A DNA stretch of 42,741 nucleotides from Kribbella pittospori (lineage in GTDB: Bacteria > Actinomycetota > Actinomycetes > Propionibacteriales > Kribbellaceae): NCBI RefSeq assembly GCF_004331465.1, contig NZ_SJKB01000032.1, positions 1 through 42,741 on the forward strand. Reading direction: 5' to 3'. Below the pieces are notes generated by a model, which ran no database searches, was not told the DNA's origin, and saw only the letters and a program-made list of their open reading frames with translations. This document shows positions 1 through 8,037 of the stretch, piece after piece (position 1 is the first letter of the stretch; each line of letters starts with the position of its first letter). The position numbers were made by a program, and so were the translations under genes.

Positions 1-564
1 GGCGTTGGTCTCAGAATGAGCAGACATGAGTGTGGTGCTCCTTGACTGGATTCAGCGAAAGCACCTGGCATCTCAAGTGCGGAAGCGGGCTAATCGAGCG
101 CCGCCACCACGCAGTGCCCGTCCGAGCCACCGCGAAACCTCTGACCGAGCAGACCGCGACGACAAACCAGTCGATCGCATCATCGAGGAACTCGCCTCGC
201 TGCAGGACTTCGCACACTAGGACCACGCTCCGGCCGGCGCGACCTCGCTGGTGGCGAACCTGCACTCATGAGGTGATGGGGCCCGGCGTGCAGATCGATG
301 AGACTTCGCTGGCGCGCAACATGAAATCCTCCTCGACACCGGTGGCGCAGTGACCCGCCGCGCGGAGCAGATCCGGCTCGCGGGGGCGATCGAGCGTGCG
401 CCGAGCGACGAGGCGGCAGGGCAAATCTGGGAGACGGCCGCGGGGGCTCTTCTCGACCGGCATCTGCTACTCGTACCGGAGTCCGCCGACGATCACGGGT
501 TGTGCTGGTTCGACGCACCCGCAGCGGGCATCGGAGCGAGCTGAGCCGGCGAACGAATCCGCGA
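1..564. other. Left edge, no confident gene
   Basis: I recognise no gene in this stretch. A GTG-started frame at 350-544 (+) encodes 64 residues with coding-like GC-rich third positions (begins MTRRAEQIR, ends AAGIGAS) but has no convincing ribosome binding site and no recognisable motif. A second small frame at 26-220 (+) is also unrecognised. Either could be a small hypothetical protein or chance reading in GC-rich DNA. Confidence 0.3.
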
Positions 565-660
565 GTGAGTACCCGACTGGACAAGAACGTGCTGAGGATC
601 GCCTGCGAGGTACACAACACCGTCGCTCACGCGATCGCGATCATGACACGTTGGCTTCCC
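565..660 (+). pseudogene. Possible relic of a HisKA_3 histidine kinase (H-box)
   Basis: The frame starting at GTG 565 reads LRIACEVHNTVAHAIAIMT, which resembles the dimerisation and phosphoacceptor box of NarL-type sensor kinases (usual form RIAREVHDTVAHAIxVM). The phosphoacceptor His would be codon 613-615. The Asp that normally follows it is Asn here and the usual Arg is Cys. No sensor domain lies upstream and no HATPase domain downstream; by 676 the opposite strand is occupied by a hydrolase gene. I read this as a short decayed fragment. The match is short, so chance similarity cannot be excluded. Confidence 0.35.
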
Positions 661-675
661 AGCGGTACGTCGTAC

Positions 676-1509
676 CTAGGAGGCGAACTGTCTGATCAGC
701 CGGACCAGGTGTGCCGGTTGGTCCAGGGGAATCAGCGTGTAACTGTCCTCGACTGTCGCGAAGTCTGCCTGTGGCAACAGATCGGCGAGGCGCCGGCCGT
801 GGTCGACCGGCATCACCCGATCGTCGCCGGCCCAGAGGATGAGCGCAGGTTGATCGAAGTCGACGAGTCCATTGGCAGCGTCCTGCAGAAGGTTGGAATC
901 GGCGAATGCCGCGCGCAGCATCCGGACCGTGTCGCGGCGGATCTCGGGTTGCTCGAGCAACGGCCTGATCCATCGAGCGGTGGTGGCATCGCCGCGTTTC
1001 GTCAGTGCTCCGAACGCCATCGGCATCCGTCTGACGGCACGCAGCCGCAGTTGCTGCATGAACGCGCCGAACAGCGTGGGGGACAGTCGGCTCGATAATG
1101 CGAGCGTCTTGCCGGTCAGTCCCGGCGGCAAGTTGTCGAACGCCTCACAGGACGCCAGCACGACACGTCCCACTCGCTTGGCTCCATCGCGGATGACGAG
1201 CTGGACAAGAGCACCGCCGGTGTCGTTGCCAACCAGCACGACGTTCTGCAGGTCGAGCCGCTCAAGGAACTCGCCGACCAAACTCGCGATCCCGGGGAGC
1301 GACAGGTCGGCGCCGGGATCCATCGGGTGACGATGCGCCCCGAGCGGCAGAGTCGGCGCGATGCAGCGGTGATCGGTGGCCAGGTCTGCGATCACCGAGT
1401 CCCACAGCGACGCGTCCATCATCAATCCGTGCAGCAGTACGACGACCGGTCCGCCGCCACCGGTGTCGATGTATTGAACGCTTCCAGCGGACAGCGCGAT
1501 CTCATTCAT
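676..1509 (-). CDS. Alpha/beta hydrolase, Asp-nucleophile type
   Basis: Cytosolic alpha/beta-hydrolase of 277 residues. The oxyanion segment VVLLHGLMMD lies near residue 23-32. The nucleophile elbow is GNDTGG with Asp96 in place of Ser, as in haloalkane dehalogenases and epoxide hydrolases. The acidic member may lie in WAGDDRVMP and the catalytic His in QPAHLV near the C terminus. By family knowledge an Asp nucleophile suggests attack on epoxide or C-halogen bonds, but many such proteins have no known substrate. I chose ATG 1507-1509 because the fold begins there; an in-frame start at 1620 adds 37 low-complexity residues rich in Ser, Thr and Cys. It sits downstream of the SRPBCC gene on the same strand, about 150 bp away, so it may have its own promoter. 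Confidence 0.8.
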   Translation of the reverse strand: MNEIALSAGSVQYIDTGGGGPVVVLLHGLMMDASLWDSVIADLATDHRCIAPTLPLGAHRHPMDPGADLSLPGIASLVGEFLERLDLQNVVLVGNDTGGALVQLVIRDGAKRVGRVVLASCEAFDNLPPGLTGKTLALSSRLSPTLFGAFMQQLRLRAVRRMPMAFGALTKRGDATTARWIRPLLEQPEIRRDTVRMLRAAFADSNLLQDAANGLVDFDQPALILWAGDDRVMPVDHGRRLADLLPQADFATVEDSYTLIPLDQPAHLVRLIRQFAS

Positions 1510-1604
1510 GCCAGGTATCCCGTCGCAGTGAGAGGAGCGAGCTGTCGCCGTGCTGACAGAGCAGCTACAGCTCGAATCAGAGGTGGTGCGAAGATGAAGT
1601 AAGC

Positions 1605-1618
1605 GAACCATGTGGTTC
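1605..1618. promoter_or_regulatory. Short inverted repeat upstream of hydrolase
   Basis: GAACC-ATGT-GGTTC is a perfect 5-bp inverted repeat with a 4-bp centre. It lies about 100 bp upstream of the hydrolase start on the minus strand, between two genes. It could be an operator; it is short enough to be chance. Confidence 0.25.
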
Positions 1619-1658
1619 ACATATGATCAAGCGCCAGTGGTCAGGTGCAGACGGACTG

Positions 1659-2129
1659 CTACTGGTGACGCTCGGTCCAGCGCCGGGCGACCCCTCGGAG
1701 AATCATCTTGCCGACCAATTGGAGGCCTGGCGTCAGGAGCCTGCCGTAGGTCCGTATGCCTGGCAGCCGAAGTCCGAGAAGATATGCGACGTGGGTGCCT
1801 TGGTCGGCCGGGACTGCGGCCATGCCGAAGACGACGAAGCGGCTCTGCATGAGGCACCAGCCGTTGCGCAGGACAACATCGAACGGTGCGCGCAGACCGA
1901 TCCGGTCGCGGACAGTCGCTTTCATCTTTTCGCCGTGCCGCTCGGTGATGTGGATCGAGGTAATGCTCGGCGCGTACTGCAGGAACTGGTGTTCCAGGTC
2001 GCTGAGCTCCGGCCAGACTCGTTCGAAGGGGTCGGGCAGCACAGTTTCGGCCAGGAGGGTCCCGGGCAGCGCGCCGTGCAGTGTGCGGAGGCGCCGCACC
2101 TCGTCGAGGTCGCTGATCGGCCAGTTCAT
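1659..2129 (-). CDS. SRPBCC/polyketide-cyclase-like protein
   Basis: Small protein of 156 residues (begins MNWPISDLDEVRRL). The alternating strand pattern, with ETVLPDPFERVWPELSDLE near residues 28-46 and a C-terminal amphipathic helix (VGKMILRGVARRW), resembles the START/SRPBCC helix-grip fold that binds small hydrophobic ligands. This is a pattern-level assignment; no catalytic residue can be named. Its start codon overlaps the stop of the ECF sigma gene (ATGA at 2126-2129), so the two are translationally coupled. The operon order is secreted hydrolase, sigma factor, this protein. A ligand-sensing or accessory role next to a sigma factor is inference. Confidence 0.6.
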   Translation of the reverse strand: MNWPISDLDEVRRLRTLHGALPGTLLAETVLPDPFERVWPELSDLEHQFLQYAPSITSIHITERHGEKMKATVRDRIGLRAPFDVVLRNGWCLMQSRFVVFGMAAVPADQGTHVAYLLGLRLPGIRTYGRLLTPGLQLVGKMILRGVARRWTERHQ

Positions 2130-2692
2130 GGCGTTGTCCTCTCAGTCAGCCACGCCTTCCGGAAGCTGCGCCGGGCCCGGAACAGCCGTGAGCGCACGGT
2201 GCCGGCCGGAATCCTGAGCAGCTCTCCGGCGCGCTGTTCGGTCAGTCCTTCGATGTCCCGCAGTACCAGAACGGCGCGTTGCTCCGGCGCGAGTCGCTGC
2301 AGAACGTCGGCGATGTCGGTGGCCAGTTCGGTGTCGTCTGGACCTGGAAGATCGGGTGGATCCGTCGGCGGCACGCGCGAGGCCGGCCCTGCCACCCTGA
2401 CCGCTTCCCGGATCGCGATCATGCGGACCCAGCCGAACAACGCGGCTGGTTCCCGCAGGGTGCCCAGCCGACGGAGCACGACGATCAGCGTCTCCTGGGT
2501 GGCGTCGGCGGCGTCATGCAGGGCGATCGGTCCGCAGAGTCGCTGGACGTACGGCGTAATCTCGTCGAGCAGGTCGTGCATGGCCAGCGCGTCGCCTCGT
2601 TGTGCGGCTCGGACGATCGCCGCGAAGCGATCGGAGTCGGGCCGTGCCGTCCCGGGCACTCCTGCACCGTGGCCTGCCCGTCGATCGGTCAT
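2126..2692 (-). CDS. ECF-family RNA polymerase sigma factor
   Basis: A 188-residue extracytoplasmic-function sigma factor. Region 2 spans roughly residues 22-100 (core DAADATQETLIVVLRRL, then the melting segment around LFGWVRMIAIREAVR). A Pro/Asp-rich linker PPTDPPDLPGPDD follows, then region 4 at about 133-175 with the HTH LTEQRAGELLRIPAGTVRSRL. I start at ATG 2690-2692, where the conserved part begins; an upstream in-frame extension to 2929 overlaps the preceding gene and is unlikely. It begins 5 bp after the stop of the secreted hydrolase and overlaps the next gene by 4 bp. No anti-sigma factor is adjacent, so how its activity is controlled is not visible. Confidence 0.88.
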   Translation of the reverse strand: MTDRRAGHGAGVPGTARPDSDRFAAIVRAAQRGDALAMHDLLDEITPYVQRLCGPIALHDAADATQETLIVVLRRLGTLREPAALFGWVRMIAIREAVRVAGPASRVPPTDPPDLPGPDDTELATDIADVLQRLAPEQRAVLVLRDIEGLTEQRAGELLRIPAGTVRSRLFRARRSFRKAWLTERTTP

Positions 2693-2697
2693 CGAAG

Positions 2698-4020
2698 TCA
2701 CCGCTGGTTGTCGAGGTTCTGCAGGAAGGGGACCAGGCTGTTGAGCATCGGGTTGTGATCCGGCTCGGCGACCGTCACGTCGACGTGGGTCATCTTGTCG
2801 TCTCCAGCGTAGGTCGCCGATGCTATCCGCGACTGGTCGACAACCCATCGAGCAGCGTCGTTGACCGTGCCGTGTGTCAGTCCGCTCTGGAACGAGTAGA
2901 GCGGCACATTGATCTCGTGGCCGTGCCACACGCGCAGTCCGAGCACATCGGTGGTCGCCGTTCGGACGAATGGATCGGCCGCTGACAGGTCAAGCGTCAG
3001 CCGCTGCGGCCAATACCACTCGAACCCTTGCGGCCGCGTGGCGCCGAACACATCCGCGAGAGCCTCCACGGAGGTGTAGTCCGGGTTCGCGCTCAGGTCC
3101 GCGACCAGCGGGTGCTCGACATACAGCCAACGCAGCAAACCGGCGTTCGTGACTGGACGGGTCGGCTGCAGGCCAGGAGGTAGGTGTGCGGCCAGCGTGG
3201 ACGGGGCATCGGGCATCTTCTGTGCATACAGCCCAGCCAGCTCCTGCAGGATCTGGAACGTCTCGGTCCGCCCCATGGCCACCGTCGGGTCGAAGACTGC
3301 TCCGGCGGCGATCTGACCGAGCCCTGAACGAGCCTGATCAGGGGTCACCCGGTAGATGTCGCCCTCCCCCGCGAACGCGTCATGCACCCCACCGTCGATC
3401 AGTACAAGCCCGGACAGGTCCCGGTATCCGGCGAGACCATGGAAGTCCCACGCGGCGTAGGCCATGGCGGTCGTCGCGCCCCACGAATGGCCACCGAGCA
3501 CGACTTGCCGGCGGCCACCGTCGCGCGCCGCGAGCACGACCTGCCGCAGATCGTTGACCGCCACGGTGAGACCCCACTGGCCGACGTACGGAGCCGACTG
3601 GGCAGTCGTGGTCCGGTAATGCCCACCGAGGTAATAGTCGGCGGCCCGATCCGGATCACCCGTCAGCAGACCGGCGGGATCTTCCAGGTTCGTCTGCCGC
3701 CGGTCAACCGCCCAGACTTCGGTATCGCGCAATCGTGTGGCGAGCCCACGCGCCAGATTCCGGAACTCCCCAGCAGCAACAAACTGGCCAGGCACCAGCA
3801 CCAGCACCAGCACCAGCACCAGCACCAGCCTGGCATGGGCTGGTCCGACCCGGTACACATGCACCCGATCGGTACGCGCCGGACCAGGTCCGCCGGCAGC
3901 CACACTGATGTAGTCGTCACGCCACGGTCGAGATTGCGGAGCTGCTGTTCCAGCGGCGGGCGCGACACCGAGGCTTCCAACCAGCATGGCGGCGCTGGCG
4001 ATGACTGTTCCTGTTCGCAC
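2698..4020 (-). CDS. Secreted alpha/beta hydrolase with Leu-Val repeat
   Basis: Exported hydrolase of 440 residues. An N-terminal signal peptide (MRTGTVIASAAMLVGSLG, Ala-rich h-region) probably ends near AAGTAA. The fold has an oxyanion strand and loop LVPGQF near residues 75-80, the nucleophile elbow GGHSWGAT (Ser) near residue 177 and a late His in KMTHVDV. The strand before the oxyanion loop is extended by six Leu-Val pairs encoded by a perfect hexanucleotide repeat (3793-3828), which is unusual. The start is GTG 4018-4020 with a strong AGGAGG site just upstream. It is the first gene of a three-gene operon with an ECF sigma factor and an SRPBCC-like protein. The substrate could be an ester or lipid but is unknown. 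Confidence 0.8.
   Translation of the reverse strand: MRTGTVIASAAMLVGSLGVAPAAGTAAPQSRPWRDDYISVAAGGPGPARTDRVHVYRVGPAHARLVLVLVLVLVLVPGQFVAAGEFRNLARGLATRLRDTEVWAVDRRQTNLEDPAGLLTGDPDRAADYYLGGHYRTTTAQSAPYVGQWGLTVAVNDLRQVVLAARDGGRRQVVLGGHSWGATTAMAYAAWDFHGLAGYRDLSGLVLIDGGVHDAFAGEGDIYRVTPDQARSGLGQIAAGAVFDPTVAMGRTETFQILQELAGLYAQKMPDAPSTLAAHLPPGLQPTRPVTNAGLLRWLYVEHPLVADLSANPDYTSVEALADVFGATRPQGFEWYWPQRLTLDLSAADPFVRTATTDVLGLRVWHGHEINVPLYSFQSGLTHGTVNDAARWVVDQSRIASATYAGDDKMTHVDVTVAEPDHNPMLNSLVPFLQNLDNQR
3793..3828. repeat. (CACCAG)6 hexanucleotide repeat in coding sequence
   Basis: Six perfect tandem copies of CACCAG lie inside the secreted hydrolase gene, which reads them on the minus strand as (Leu-Val)6. 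Because the unit is two codons, slippage would change protein length without changing frame. The repeat falls in the hydrophobic strand leading to the oxyanion loop. Confidence 0.95.
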
Positions 4021-4159
4021 TTGTCCTCCTCAGGATGATCCGTCATCGGTCCGATCATTCGGTCGAATCGATGGCGCTCTTGATTGAAGGAGGGCTTGAA
4101 GCCGGCGAACACTCCCGCTGTGATCGACAACACAGCAGGGATGGTGAGGACTGTCGGGT

Positions 4160-4191
4160 GCCTCTGTATGGGTGACTACACATCCAGAGGC
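4160..4191 (+). promoter_or_regulatory. Hairpin in the leader of the DUF3995 gene
   Basis: Perfect 7-bp arms GCCTCTG (4160-4166) and CAGAGGC (4185-4191), with a second short GTG/CAC pairing inside. It ends immediately before the purine-rich stretch (CAAGGA) that would serve as the ribosome binding site for the start codon at 4200/4203. It could be an operator or a translation-control stem. There is no T-run, so a terminator is unlikely. Confidence 0.35.
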
Positions 4192-4199
4192 AAGGATTG

Positions 4200-4541
4200 A
4201 TGATGAGAATCAAGAAGGCCGCGGTCGTACTGGTGGCGGGAGTTCTCGGGCCGGACGCGCTCGTGCACATGTTCTGGGCCACGACCGGCACCAGTTGGCC
4301 GGCATCCAGCCTCACTGAACTGTCCCGCGGCCTACTCAACGCGGACGTGTCGTTCGCGCCGCTGAACCTGGTCGTGATCGCGTCGATGCCGGCCGCCGCG
4401 GCACTGCTGGTGCTCGCCCGCGCGGGGATGCTCGGGCAACTCGGCGCCGACTCCCGGCCTGGCTGCCGAAGCTCGCCACCATCGCCCTGACGGCAGGGGT
4501 GTCCGCACGGCTGGTCGCCGGCATCGTGTGGGCACTAGGTA
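4200..4541 (+). pseudogene. DUF3995-family membrane protein, frameshifted and truncated
   Basis: The first frame (start ATG 4200 or 4203) encodes a membrane protein beginning IKKAAVVLVAGVLGPDALVHMFW, with a second hydrophobic segment around LVVIASMPAAAALLVL. This matches my memory of DUF3995 proteins (His in the first helix, then a W-rich loop). Near 4435-4450 the reading shifts: the frame stops at 4490, while the continuation LPAWLPKLATIALTAGV, followed by VAGIVWALGI, is found in another frame down to about 4540. The remaining family C terminus (normally another one or two helices) is absent, because the sequence runs straight into a truncated GH43 gene on the other strand. So it carries one frameshift plus loss of the 3' end. 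Confidence 0.65.
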
Positions 4542-4781
4542 TCAGTCGAGGCCGGCCGCGAGGCGCAGGTCGGTCGCGACCAGGTAGAACCGATCTCCTT
4601 CCGGGGAACGGACGATGTGCGGGTCGCGGACGCCGCATTCGCCCGAGGTGGAGTACAGGACCGGCTTGCCGTCGTTGAGGTCGTCGAAGTGCAGTGGGTC
4701 GTTACCATCACTCAAGGCGAAGTAGATCTGCTCACCGTCGACTGATTCGCGCTTGAAATGCACGTAGAGGTAGCCGTACAT
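4542..4781 (-). pseudogene. GH43 glycoside hydrolase, N-terminal stub only
   Basis: Begins MYGYLYVHFKRESVDGEQIYFALSD and continues with the family-typical RDPHIVRSPEGDRFYLVATDL, the first blade of the GH43 five-bladed beta-propeller (arabinanase, xylosidase and galactanase families). Reading ends at TGA 4542-4544 after about 79 residues, whereas complete GH43 domains need about 300. The start is 4 bp past the GH29 stop, so it was the last gene of the fucoside operon. The 3' part is lost at the same point where the facing DUF3995 gene loses its own 3' end. The remnant cannot form a complete propeller. Confidence 0.75.
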
Positions 4782-4785
4782 GCGC

Positions 4786-6222
4786 TCAGTTCGAGTGGAG
4801 GTCGATCGCAAGGCAGTTGGCAACGTTGAGCGGTGGGGTGTCAGCGAGACGGACGACCAGGATGCCGTGGGCTTGTTCGAAGGGGACGGGACCGTGGCCG
4901 AGGAGGCGGACCCTGGTGACTGTCTCGTGATCGGCGAGGCTGCGGATCACGGCGCGCCGGTCGTCCGGCCAGGCCAGTTGGAATGCGTAGAGGGTGTTGC
5001 CCCGGCGGGTGAAGCGATAGTCGGAGCTCGTCCAGTCGGCGCGGTCTTCGGTGAAGCCCTTGATGACAACGGTTGACGGGCCTTCGCCGAACACTCGGAA
5101 CGGTCTCGTGCCGTAGATGCCCTCGCCGCAGACCCGCGTCCAGGCGCCGAGGTCGTCCAGGAGTTGTGAGCACTCGAGGTCGATCGTGCCGTCCGGCAGT
5201 TGCGGCACATTCAGCAACAGGTTCCCGTTCTTCGACACGATGTCGACCAGCATCTCGATCACGTGGCCGGCGGTCTTGTAGACATCGCGAACGTTGTAGA
5301 ACCAGTCGCCGACGGACGTGTCGGTCTGCCACGGCGCGGGATGGATGCCGGGCGTCTGACTCCGTTCGATGTCCATCACCCCGACCGAGCTCACCTCGGG
5401 CCGGCGATCCTTCTGCTGGTAGACAGCGCGGTTCGTCCCGTGGATCCGCACGCTGGTGTTGTAGAGGTGAGACACCGCCTGCAGACCGGGTGTGTAGTCG
5501 ACCTCGCCGAACGGCAGCGGTCCATCGGAATACAGAAGGTCCGGCTGGTAGCGGTCGATCATCTCGGTCACCGCGTCGAGCCAGTGCTTGTGCCACTCGG
5601 GATCATCGCTGTACCACGGGTTCTGGACTTCGACGTCCTGGGCCGGCAGGTGCCGGCTGTTGTCGAGATAGAAGTCCTGGTTGGCCGGATCGGTTCCGTC
5701 GTACGGTACGCCGGCGAACGGCCCGTGCTTGTCACTGCCCTTGTTGACCGCCGTCCATCCGAGCGTGGCACCGAGATGCTCGGTGAATCCGAACGGCAGC
5801 CCGCGCTGGTCCGCGGCGGCCTTCCACAGACCCAGGATGTCCTTGCCCGGCCCCATCTTCACCGAGTTCCAGTGGTTGACGGTCGAGTCGTAGTTGAAGA
5901 AGTTGTCGTGATGCACGGCCTGGGCCACGAAGTACCGGGCACCGGCAGCCACGAAGCGATCCATCAGCTCGTCCGGATCGAACCGCTCCGCCTTCCACAG
6001 CTGTACGACGTCCTTGTAGCCGAACTGCGACGGGTGCCCATAGGTCCGCAGGTGATAGCGGTACTGATCGCTGCCCTCCCGATACATGTGGCGCGCATAC
6101 CAGTCGCCGTATCGCGGGACCGATTGTGCTCCCCAGTGCGACCAGATGCCGAGCTTCGCGTCCCGGAACCAGTCAGGGCACTCGAACGTGGTCAGGGACT
6201 CGAACGTTGCGTCGAACGGCAC
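4786..6222 (-). CDS. GH29 alpha-L-fucosidase
   Basis: Intracellular glycoside hydrolase of 478 residues without a signal peptide. The N-terminal barrel has family features: WFRDAKLGIWSHWG (residues 18-31), GARYFVAQAVHHDNF (94-108) and the nucleophile strand PDLLYSDGP with Asp233. The C-terminal part from about 390 is a small beta domain. GH29 enzymes remove alpha-L-fucose with retention. It follows the binding protein by about 65 bp in a minus-strand operon with two permeases and GH95, so it probably acts on imported fucosylated oligosaccharides. It is not exported, consistent with uptake before cleavage. Confidence 0.9.
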   Translation of the reverse strand: MPFDATFESLTTFECPDWFRDAKLGIWSHWGAQSVPRYGDWYARHMYREGSDQYRYHLRTYGHPSQFGYKDVVQLWKAERFDPDELMDRFVAAGARYFVAQAVHHDNFFNYDSTVNHWNSVKMGPGKDILGLWKAAADQRGLPFGFTEHLGATLGWTAVNKGSDKHGPFAGVPYDGTDPANQDFYLDNSRHLPAQDVEVQNPWYSDDPEWHKHWLDAVTEMIDRYQPDLLYSDGPLPFGEVDYTPGLQAVSHLYNTSVRIHGTNRAVYQQKDRRPEVSSVGVMDIERSQTPGIHPAPWQTDTSVGDWFYNVRDVYKTAGHVIEMLVDIVSKNGNLLLNVPQLPDGTIDLECSQLLDDLGAWTRVCGEGIYGTRPFRVFGEGPSTVVIKGFTEDRADWTSSDYRFTRRGNTLYAFQLAWPDDRRAVIRSLADHETVTRVRLLGHGPVPFEQAHGILVVRLADTPPLNVANCLAIDLHSN

Positions 6223-6288
6223 TCTTTGCTCCTCGTCGCTGATACAGGGTGAGGGCCGGCCGGATCACTCCGGCCGGCCCGGGTCCGC

Positions 6289-7983
6289 CTACTTGTTGGG
6301 CACCTTGTCGTACGCGGTCTGCTGGATCTCCAGGTAGCGCTTCAGCCCGAGACCGTCCAGCCCCTTGACGTAGGTGTCCCAGTCGGCGTCGATGTTCTTC
6401 GAGCCGGTGATGAACTGCAGGGAGTTCTGCTGGATGTAGTTCTCGAGGTTGGTCTGCAGGGTCGCGACCTCGTTGGCGAGCGACGGGTCGATCCAGACCC
6501 GCCAGAACGGGTAGATCTGTGCCTTGTCCTCGTGGCCGGCGTACAACTTCGTTGCGTCGAACAGCTTGCGTTCGTACCCCGCCTGCGATGAGGTGTCGGT
6601 GTCGATGACCTCGGAGTTGCGGTACTTCGCGGTGTTGTTGTACTGCGCCAGCGCACCCCAGCCGCTGTTCCGCGGTTTCGACCCGGGCTTCAGGGGAATC
6701 TGCTTGAAGCTCGGCTTCAGCGACTTGTCGAGCGCCACATCGCCGGGACCGGGCTTGGTCCAGGCCTTGCCCTCCGTGCCGAACTGTCCATTGTTCTGTC
6801 CCTCATCGGTGAAGATGTAGTCGAGCATCTTGATCGCCTGGATCTGCTTCTCCGGTGTGGCCTTCGACGTCAGCACGAACGTGGCGCCGGGAATGCTCGG
6901 GAAGACGTAGCTGGCGTAGTTCGCGCCACTCGGACCGGTCAGCGGCGGTACCGCGTCGTACTGCTTGTCCCGCCCGTCCGCCGAACCGATAGTGACGAAG
7001 ATGCCCGAGTGCATGACGGTGCCCGAGCCGAGGATGACCGAGCCGCCGTGGTTGCCCTGCTGCTGCATCGCGTCCGGGTTCTGCGTGAAGGCGCCTTTGT
7101 CGATCAGGCCTTCCTTGTAGAGCGAGTTGATGTACCGCAGACCTTCGCGCCAGCCGTCCTTGTTCGCCTGGACGTCGACCTTGCCGTTGTTGAGAACCAG
7201 TGTGGTGTTGTTGCCGCCGCTGTTGTTCTGCCCTTGCGGGTCGTAGATGAAGGCGTTCATCAAGTACGGGATGAGGCTGTCGCGGAGGTTCGCGCTGAGC
7301 GGGATCTCGTCGGCCTTGCCGTTGCCGTTCGGGTCCTGGGTCTTGAACGCCTGGAGCACCTTCCGCAGGTCCTCGGTGGTCTTCGGCTGCTCGAGGCCCA
7401 GCTTCTTCAGCCACGCCGAATTCATCCACAGCTTGTCCGGGTACGAACAGTGGAAGCAGTCGACCCACTGCGGCATCCCGTAGATCTTGCCGTCCGGCGC
7501 GGTCGCCATCGCCTTCCACTCGGGCGTGGAGTCCAGCGCCTTCTTGATGTTCGGCGCGTACTGCTCGATCAGCTGGTTCAGCGGTACGACGACCCCCTGA
7601 TTGGACAGCTTCAGCAGGTCCGCCGTCGAGAACTGGTCGACCCAGGGGATCAGCAGGTACAGATCGGGATAGTCGCCGCTGGCCAGCGAGATCTGCCGCT
7701 TCTCCTTGGCCGGCCCACCGTCGTACGTGGTCGTCTGCCACTTGATGGTGATGTTGAACTTCTGCTGGATCAGCTTCGTGAAGTCGTTCGTGGCCAGGTT
7801 CGTGTCGGCCGACTGCGGCGAGAAGACGCTCAGGGTGACCGCGGGATTCCCGGTGATCGTCGGCAGTGGCTTGCCCTCCGTAGTGTCCGAGCCACCGCCT
7901 CCGGAGCAGGCCGCCAGGCCGAGTGCCAGGAGACTGATACCGGCGATCGCGGCACGCCTCCGCCTACTGATTCGTACAGACAT
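6289..7983 (-). CDS. Sugar ABC transporter binding lipoprotein (LplA-type)
   Basis: Extracellular solute-binding lipoprotein of 564 residues. A basic N terminus (VRISRRRRAA) and hydrophobic core lead to the lipobox LAAC with Cys26, followed by a Gly/Ser linker. The size and motifs such as WMNSAWLKKLGLEQPKTTEDLRKVL match the large binding proteins that pair with LplB/LplC-type permeases for complex oligosaccharides. It is transcribed after both permeases and before GH29. The substrate is inferred from context to be a fucosylated oligosaccharide. No ATPase gene is present, so the importer must share one encoded elsewhere (MsiK type). Confidence 0.9.
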   Translation of the reverse strand: MSVRISRRRRAAIAGISLLALGLAACSGGGGSDTTEGKPLPTITGNPAVTLSVFSPQSADTNLATNDFTKLIQQKFNITIKWQTTTYDGGPAKEKRQISLASGDYPDLYLLIPWVDQFSTADLLKLSNQGVVVPLNQLIEQYAPNIKKALDSTPEWKAMATAPDGKIYGMPQWVDCFHCSYPDKLWMNSAWLKKLGLEQPKTTEDLRKVLQAFKTQDPNGNGKADEIPLSANLRDSLIPYLMNAFIYDPQGQNNSGGNNTTLVLNNGKVDVQANKDGWREGLRYINSLYKEGLIDKGAFTQNPDAMQQQGNHGGSVILGSGTVMHSGIFVTIGSADGRDKQYDAVPPLTGPSGANYASYVFPSIPGATFVLTSKATPEKQIQAIKMLDYIFTDEGQNNGQFGTEGKAWTKPGPGDVALDKSLKPSFKQIPLKPGSKPRNSGWGALAQYNNTAKYRNSEVIDTDTSSQAGYERKLFDATKLYAGHEDKAQIYPFWRVWIDPSLANEVATLQTNLENYIQQNSLQFITGSKNIDADWDTYVKGLDGLGLKRYLEIQQTAYDKVPNK

Positions 7984-8037
7984 GGTTCCCTCACAGGGTC
8001 GAGGTGATACGGAGTGATACCGGGTGGTACCGGAAGA

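Noticed and set aside
2693..2929. N-terminal extension of the ECF sigma factor
   Set aside because: It overlaps the preceding hydrolase gene and has a random Arg-rich composition; the sigma domain starts after ATG 2692.
3793..3828. Repeat array considered as CRISPR
   Set aside because: The units are contiguous 6-mers without spacers and lie within a coding sequence.
7009..8007. Plus-strand frame of 332 codons opposite the binding-protein gene
   Set aside because: Shadow of the lipoprotein gene; Val/Arg/Leu-rich with no motif or ribosome site. The similar frames at 8014-9123, 5200-6252 and 17303-18436 are rejected for the same reason.
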